Assembly (NCBI GenBank): GCA_038214135.1
Contig: JBBQSD010000182.1
Location: 1 to 9,647, forward strand
Source: JANLSE01 sp038214135
GTDB taxonomy: Bacteria; Chloroflexota; Chloroflexia; Chloroflexales; Roseiflexaceae
Reading direction: 5' to 3'
DNA: 9,647 nt
Shown: in pieces, positions 5,812 through 9,647 of the stretch
How positions within the stretch are numbered: the stretch's first letter is position 1
Layout: every line of letters starts with the position of its first letter
Position numbers and translations under genes: made by a program
Notes under the pieces: model-generated
Seen by the model: the letters and a program-made list of their open reading frames with translations, nothing else
Databases searched by the model: none
Told to the model about the DNA's origin: nothing

Positions 5812-6801
5812 ATGCTCTGGGTAATCTTCCTCTTAATAGGGCTACTTCTTGGCATCGCAATTCTGCGATTCTACTTTGCATGGCCGAGCGACAGCGCCGA
5901 GACTGCCGTGCTGATCGGCATCCTGGTTTTGAGCCTCCTGCCGATTGTACTGCCGCTGCTGGACATTGTGATCGAGCGCGGCAGGGCGATCGAGTATGCT
6001 GGTATCAAGGTTGATTTCTCACATGTTCGCCCAGCAGGAATGACTGGCATCACCGTGCCAGCGAATATCGGTACTCGTGGTCAGCCAGTATCAAACAGCA
6101 GTACGGTCCAAATACTTGATTCGCTTCGTGCTGCAACGAGCTGTGACTTGGTTATTATTGATCTTGAGGAAGGCCAGGCCTGGTGGGAGACGCGACTATT
6201 AGTTCTGCTTGCTGGCGCAGTACGATTGAAAAAACCTGACAAGTTCGTGTTTCTCGGCACCGATGCTGGCAAGCAGCATTGCTTCCAAGGTTGGGCTTCA
6301 GCCGAAGATCTTCTGCCACACCTGGTACGCGCCCATCCACAGTACCTGCGGAGCCTGCAGACCGCGCGGGCCGCTTCCTATCAGTGGGATTTGCTCGAAC
6401 CTGTAACCCCTCCAAATCCAATACCACCGCAACCTCCTATAGCCCAACCCGGTTTGCTCGCAACACGACACTCCTGGATGGCGTTTGATTATGCTACAGG
6501 GCTCCACAGCGAGTTCCTAACCGAACAGTTGTTGGCGTCGGATCTCGGCGAGCATGTGGAAACCAAGGAACCCCCCAGGAGCATTAGCCTTACACGGCTT
6601 GAGGAACTCTTCAGGCCTGTCTTGCACAGGGAGTGCATCGATCAGAGCTGGACTGCCGAGCAACAGCTCAGCGCATTCTTCCAGAGTGATGCTCCGTATA
6701 TCGCGATGACACAGAACGGCACCTTTGTAGAGATCGTGTCACGGCTGGCGGTGCAGAACCAGATACTGAAAGCTGTGGTTGAGCAGGCCTCGGCGAGATA
6801 A
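5812..6801 (+). CDS. Two-transmembrane-segment protein of unknown function, upstream of Tc-toxin-like gene
   Basis: A 329-residue protein I cannot name. Residues 2-22 and about 31-54 are strongly hydrophobic and would form a membrane hairpin, with the remaining roughly 270 residues most likely in the cytoplasm. A short linker leads into a compact-looking domain with CDLVIIDLEEGQAWWETRLL (111-130), KFVFLGTDAGKQHCFQGWA (144-162) and LLPHLVRAHPQYLRSL (167-182). The alternating hydrophobic strands suggest an alpha/beta fold. A proline-rich stretch follows (199-213), then a helical C-terminal part. The start ATG 5812 lacks a strong ribosome-binding site, and another start cannot be excluded. The insertion sequence ends only 49 bp upstream, so the native promoter has probably been displaced. 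The gene is followed after 92 bp by the large toxin-like gene on the same strand, and a functional link is plausible but unproven. I see no enzyme motif. Confidence 0.7.
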   Translation: MLWVIFLLIGLLLGIAILRFYFAWPSDSAETAVLIGILVLSLLPIVLPLLDIVIERGRAIEYAGIKVDFSHVRPAGMTGITVPANIGTRGQPVSNSSTVQILDSLRAATSCDLVIIDLEEGQAWWETRLLVLLAGAVRLKKPDKFVFLGTDAGKQHCFQGWASAEDLLPHLVRAHPQYLRSLQTARAASYQWDLLEPVTPPNPIPPQPPIAQPGLLATRHSWMAFDYATGLHSEFLTEQLLASDLGEHVETKEPPRSISLTRLEELFRPVLHRECIDQSWTAEQQLSAFFQSDAPYIAMTQNGTFVEIVSRLAVQNQILKAVVEQASAR

Positions 6802-6881
6802 GGCGTACGAAATGGCGGGCTGGCAGCGATAACAACAATCACTTGATCATCCAGGCAGTGCAGCGTCTGGCTACACTCATT

Positions 6882-6887
6882 AGGAGG
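6882..6887 (+). promoter_or_regulatory. Strong ribosome-binding site fixing the TTG start
   Basis: AGGAGG, six bases before TTG 6894. The reading frame is open further upstream (GTG 6858, TTG 6843), but only the TTG at 6894 has a perfect, properly spaced site, so this site decides the start. Confidence 0.8.
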
Positions 6888-6893
6888 CTATCC

Positions 6894-9647
6894 TTGAACA
6901 AGATTATCTTTCCACTGAAGTTGGAAGACCAGGGCGCAGCCGTCGCTGATCTGCAGGATGCATTGATCGAGCTGCTTAAGCGCGACGCTATCTTCACAGA
7001 CGATGATGAGACCACGCGCAACGCAATCATCGAATCGCTACGACCTGAACGGGCTCAGCAACGCTATGGCGATGTGACGCTCAAGACGGTGAGTACCTTT
7101 CAAAGCGAGCAAGGGATCAAGTCGACCGCTGGCGAGGTAGACGAGCTAACCACGGACGCGATCAATGCGCTGCTGGAGAAGCTGGGAGCATTCGGCCTTG
7201 TAGCGCGCATCTTTGGCATGGTGCGCAATGAGTATGGTGAGCCGCTAGAGGGCGTGATCGTGCAGGCCTTCGACCGTGATCTACGCAGCGAGCAACTGCT
7301 AGGTATCACACGGGCGCGCGCAGGGCGCTACGAGATTCGCTATCAGCGCTCGCTGGCTCGCAAGGCCGAGAAAGACACGGCCGACCTGGTGATGAAGGTC
7401 TTGGATGCAGAGGGCAATCAGCTCTACAAGACGCCTATCAAGTACAACATCCCCGATGAGCTAGAGCTGGATATCGCCTTGCAAGGAGTGCGCTATAACG
7501 GCCCACCGGAATGGGAGTTGTTGACAAACGGGCTCATGCCCCTCCTGGAGGGTGTTTCGCCGCTGGAGCTGCGCGAGGACGACCAATTCCAGGATATTTC
7601 CTTTCTGGCGGGCGAGACAGGCATCAGCGCCACCACTATCGGCATCTGGGTGACCAGCTTTTGCCTGGCTGATAAGACTACGCGCGAGAAAACGCCCTTG
7701 CTGCCCGAAGTGTTTTTCGGCTTTATGCGCCAGGGCCAGCCATCGTTCGCCTACAATCTGCTTTTGCAGAACCTACACCTGCCCGACCGAATAGCCCTGC
7801 TGGAAGACAAAATCCTGCATGGGATAGCCGAGATTGCACCCGATCTACAGCAATCATTGCTGGAAGAAGCGATCACCAATATTGTTATTCCGGCAAGCAT
7901 CGGATCCTCAATGAAGGAAATCTTGGAAACGTTGCGCCGCATAAAGCTGCGCTATGCGGCTGAGAGCGTCTTTGGAGGGGGTAAGGGCACTATCGGTCAA
8001 CTACTCGAACTTACCCCTGCCGCCAAAAAGGAACAGACCGCGTTTATGGCGGCCTTTACTGCTCACAGCGGCAGTATCGCTACGTTCTGGCAGAAGCTGG
8101 AAGAAGATCATGTGCTCCAGCCCCAGACGGTCCAGCAAGTGAAGCTCTCGTTCGAGTTGGGAGCGCTCACCCGTAACCACATCCCGCTCGTGGGCGAACT
8201 GGTCAAGCAGTTCGCGGACGGCGACCTGAAGGCCAAGCGTGAACTGGCGAAGCTCGACCGCGCCGAGTGGAAGCTTGTCTTCATGCGCCCTCGTTCGGAT
8301 GGTCAGCCGATTGGTGTTCCATCCAATATCGATGGCGAGACCCCCGAGGCTCAGATGGAGCAGTTCGCCGCTATCTTGGAGCAGCAGTTCGAGCGTGCCT
8401 ATCCCACAACCTCCTTCGCTGCGAAGCTGGAACGTACCGAACAAAGCCAGGTACAAGCCAAAGCAGCAATAGTACGCTTCCTCGACAATAATCCTACTTT
8501 CCAGCTCGACCGTTTTCGGGTAGAGCACTACATTGCCGAGCACGCAGAGGCATTGCAGGGCATTGAGGATAAGGACAAAACGGCGCTGCTCGCCAGTCTA
8601 AAATCTGTCCAGCGCATCTTTAAACTTAATCCTACCCATCAGGCCGTGAATGCACTCCTGACCCGTAAGATCGACTCGGCTCAGCAGATCTATTTCATGG
8701 GCCAGGGGCAGTTTGTACTGGCAATGGAGGGATCGGGCATTAATACAATCGAAGTTAGTAAGTTGTATCGTAAGGCCGAGAACACCTATGCGCTGTCACT
8801 AGCGCTGTTCGGCGAGCACAACATGGCAATCAATGGTGTGACCCCATTCGGCGTTGCCACCCAGATCATGGACGTGGATGCTCAGGCCAAGATTGCTGCG
8901 CTTCCGAATCTACAAGCGCTGTTCGGCTCGCTGGATTACTGTGAATGCACACACTGTCGCTCGGTGTACAGCCCGGCGGCCTACTTCGTAGATGTCATGC
9001 GCTATCTTGGCGATCGTGGCACACAGGGCAGTACGATCAATGCTGGCAAGAGCGTCCAGCAGGTGCTGCTCAAACGCCGCCCCGACTTGGGCGAGATCGA
9101 GTTAAGCTGCGAGAACACAAATACGCCATTGCCCTACATCGATCTGGTCAATGAGATTCTTGAGGACGTGGTGGCGCCACCCGCTGCGGTGACACTGAGC
9201 AGCACCATCGAAGTAGACCTGGTCGCCGGACCGATCAAGCCTTCTGTGCTGATCAGATTGACAAATCGCGGCGTCGCCATCGGCGCCGATGCGCAGGTGT
9301 ATGCTCCCGACATCCGCAGCCAGTGGGCCATCCGCGACACGCAACACGCCTATAAGGTGTTCAAGACCGGGGCGACGCTGAGTCTGCTGCCAACCCGTCA
9401 GACGTTCCTATCGGCGGCCGAGCTGCGCGCCAATCCCGAGTATACCAACCTGGACGCGTACGCCAAGCTCAGGCAGGAGGTTTTCCCGCTCAATCTGCCG
9501 TTTGACCTAGCGCACGTGCAGGCGCGCACTTACCTTAGCCACCTGGGCGTGCCGCAGCCGCGCCTGCTTGAGCTCTTCCAGCAAAAGCTGGCCGATGACG
9601 TAACGCTCGTGCCAAGTGAGCTACAGATCGACTGTACCTGGCTGGGC
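6894..9647 (+). CDS. Tc (ABC) toxin A-subunit-like protein, N-terminal 918 residues (3'-partial)
   Basis: An uninterrupted frame of 918 codons that runs off the window. It starts with TTG behind a perfect AGGAGG. There is no signal peptide. Residues about 8-95 look like a peptidoglycan-binding-type helical domain (GAAVADLQDALIELL, TVSTFQSEQGIKS, VDELTTDAINALLEKLG). Residues about 102-200 resemble a carboxypeptidase-regulatory/transthyretin-like beta domain (GMVRNEYGEPLEGVIVQAFD ... GRYEIRY). A long helical region follows, including SAQQIYFMGQGQFV, a phrase typical of this family. The VRP1/TcA signature begins at residue 677 (FGSLDYCECTHC, then SPAAYFVDVMRYL), followed by KRRPDLGEIELSCENTNT and PYIDLVNEILE (from 747). 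Tc A subunits form large pentameric pore and translocation complexes that deliver toxic enzymes into target cells, often insect cells. Family members usually run to about 2,500 residues, so most of this protein probably lies beyond the window. No B/C subunit is visible, so toxin function is inferred from the domain family. Confidence 0.85.
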   Translation, partial: MNKIIFPLKLEDQGAAVADLQDALIELLKRDAIFTDDDETTRNAIIESLRPERAQQRYGDVTLKTVSTFQSEQGIKSTAGEVDELTTDAINALLEKLGAFGLVARIFGMVRNEYGEPLEGVIVQAFDRDLRSEQLLGITRARAGRYEIRYQRSLARKAEKDTADLVMKVLDAEGNQLYKTPIKYNIPDELELDIALQGVRYNGPPEWELLTNGLMPLLEGVSPLELREDDQFQDISFLAGETGISATTIGIWVTSFCLADKTTREKTPLLPEVFFGFMRQGQPSFAYNLLLQNLHLPDRIALLEDKILHGIAEIAPDLQQSLLEEAITNIVIPASIGSSMKEILETLRRIKLRYAAESVFGGGKGTIGQLLELTPAAKKEQTAFMAAFTAHSGSIATFWQKLEEDHVLQPQTVQQVKLSFELGALTRNHIPLVGELVKQFADGDLKAKRELAKLDRAEWKLVFMRPRSDGQPIGVPSNIDGETPEAQMEQFAAILEQQFERAYPTTSFAAKLERTEQSQVQAKAAIVRFLDNNPTFQLDRFRVEHYIAEHAEALQGIEDKDKTALLASLKSVQRIFKLNPTHQAVNALLTRKIDSAQQIYFMGQGQFVLAMEGSGINTIEVSKLYRKAENTYALSLALFGEHNMAINGVTPFGVATQIMDVDAQAKIAALPNLQALFGSLDYCECTHCRSVYSPAAYFVDVMRYLGDRGTQGSTINAGKSVQQVLLKRRPDLGEIELSCENTNTPLPYIDLVNEILEDVVAPPAAVTLSSTIEVDLVAGPIKPSVLIRLTNRGVAIGADAQVYAPDIRSQWAIRDTQHAYKVFKTGATLSLLPTRQTFLSAAELRANPEYTNLDAYAKLRQEVFPLNLPFDLAHVQARTYLSHLGVPQPRLLELFQQKLADDVTLVPSELQIDCTWLG

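Noticed and set aside
6843..6877. TTGATC and TACACT as a promoter for the toxin-like gene
   Set aside because: The spacer is 23 bp, outside the workable range.
8001..8543. 180-codon open frame on the minus strand inside the toxin-like gene
   Set aside because: It is an antisense shadow of a long, continuous, family-recognisable + strand frame.

Overview
The window reads as bacterial accessory DNA. Protein style, tight gene overlaps and the gene families suggest a Chloroflexota-like host. This is an inference from resemblance, not a database result. All genes I support lie on the + strand.

Positions 1-4418 hold short genes of the kind carried on plasmids, integrative elements and genomic islands. 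First comes the 3' part of an N6-adenine DNA methyltransferase-like gene, broken by an exact 8-bp tandem duplication. Next are a single-stranded DNA-binding protein (SSB), a strong perfect hairpin, and a two-gene unit with its own sigma70-type promoter. That unit encodes a 76-residue protein and a nucleotidyltransferase-fold protein and resembles a toxin-antitoxin pair. After a roughly 410-bp gene-free gap come a 75-residue protein translationally coupled to a full-length RadC, and then a GNAT acetyltransferase.

Positions 4419-5811 are mostly non-genic apart from one complete 1004-bp IS5-type insertion sequence (4759-5762). It has 17-bp imperfect inverted repeats, a TA target duplication and an intact DDE transposase. 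It sits about 50 bp upstream of the next gene, so it separates the following genes from whatever once lay upstream.

Positions 5812-9647 contain a two-transmembrane-segment protein of unknown function, followed by the first 918 codons of a very large gene that runs off the window. That gene starts with TTG behind a strong AGGAGG site. Its product carries a peptidoglycan-binding-like N-terminus, a carboxypeptidase-regulatory-like beta domain and the VRP1/TcA signature of Tc (ABC) toxin A subunits. This pair of genes is the most interesting part of the window.

No tRNA, rRNA or CRISPR array was seen.
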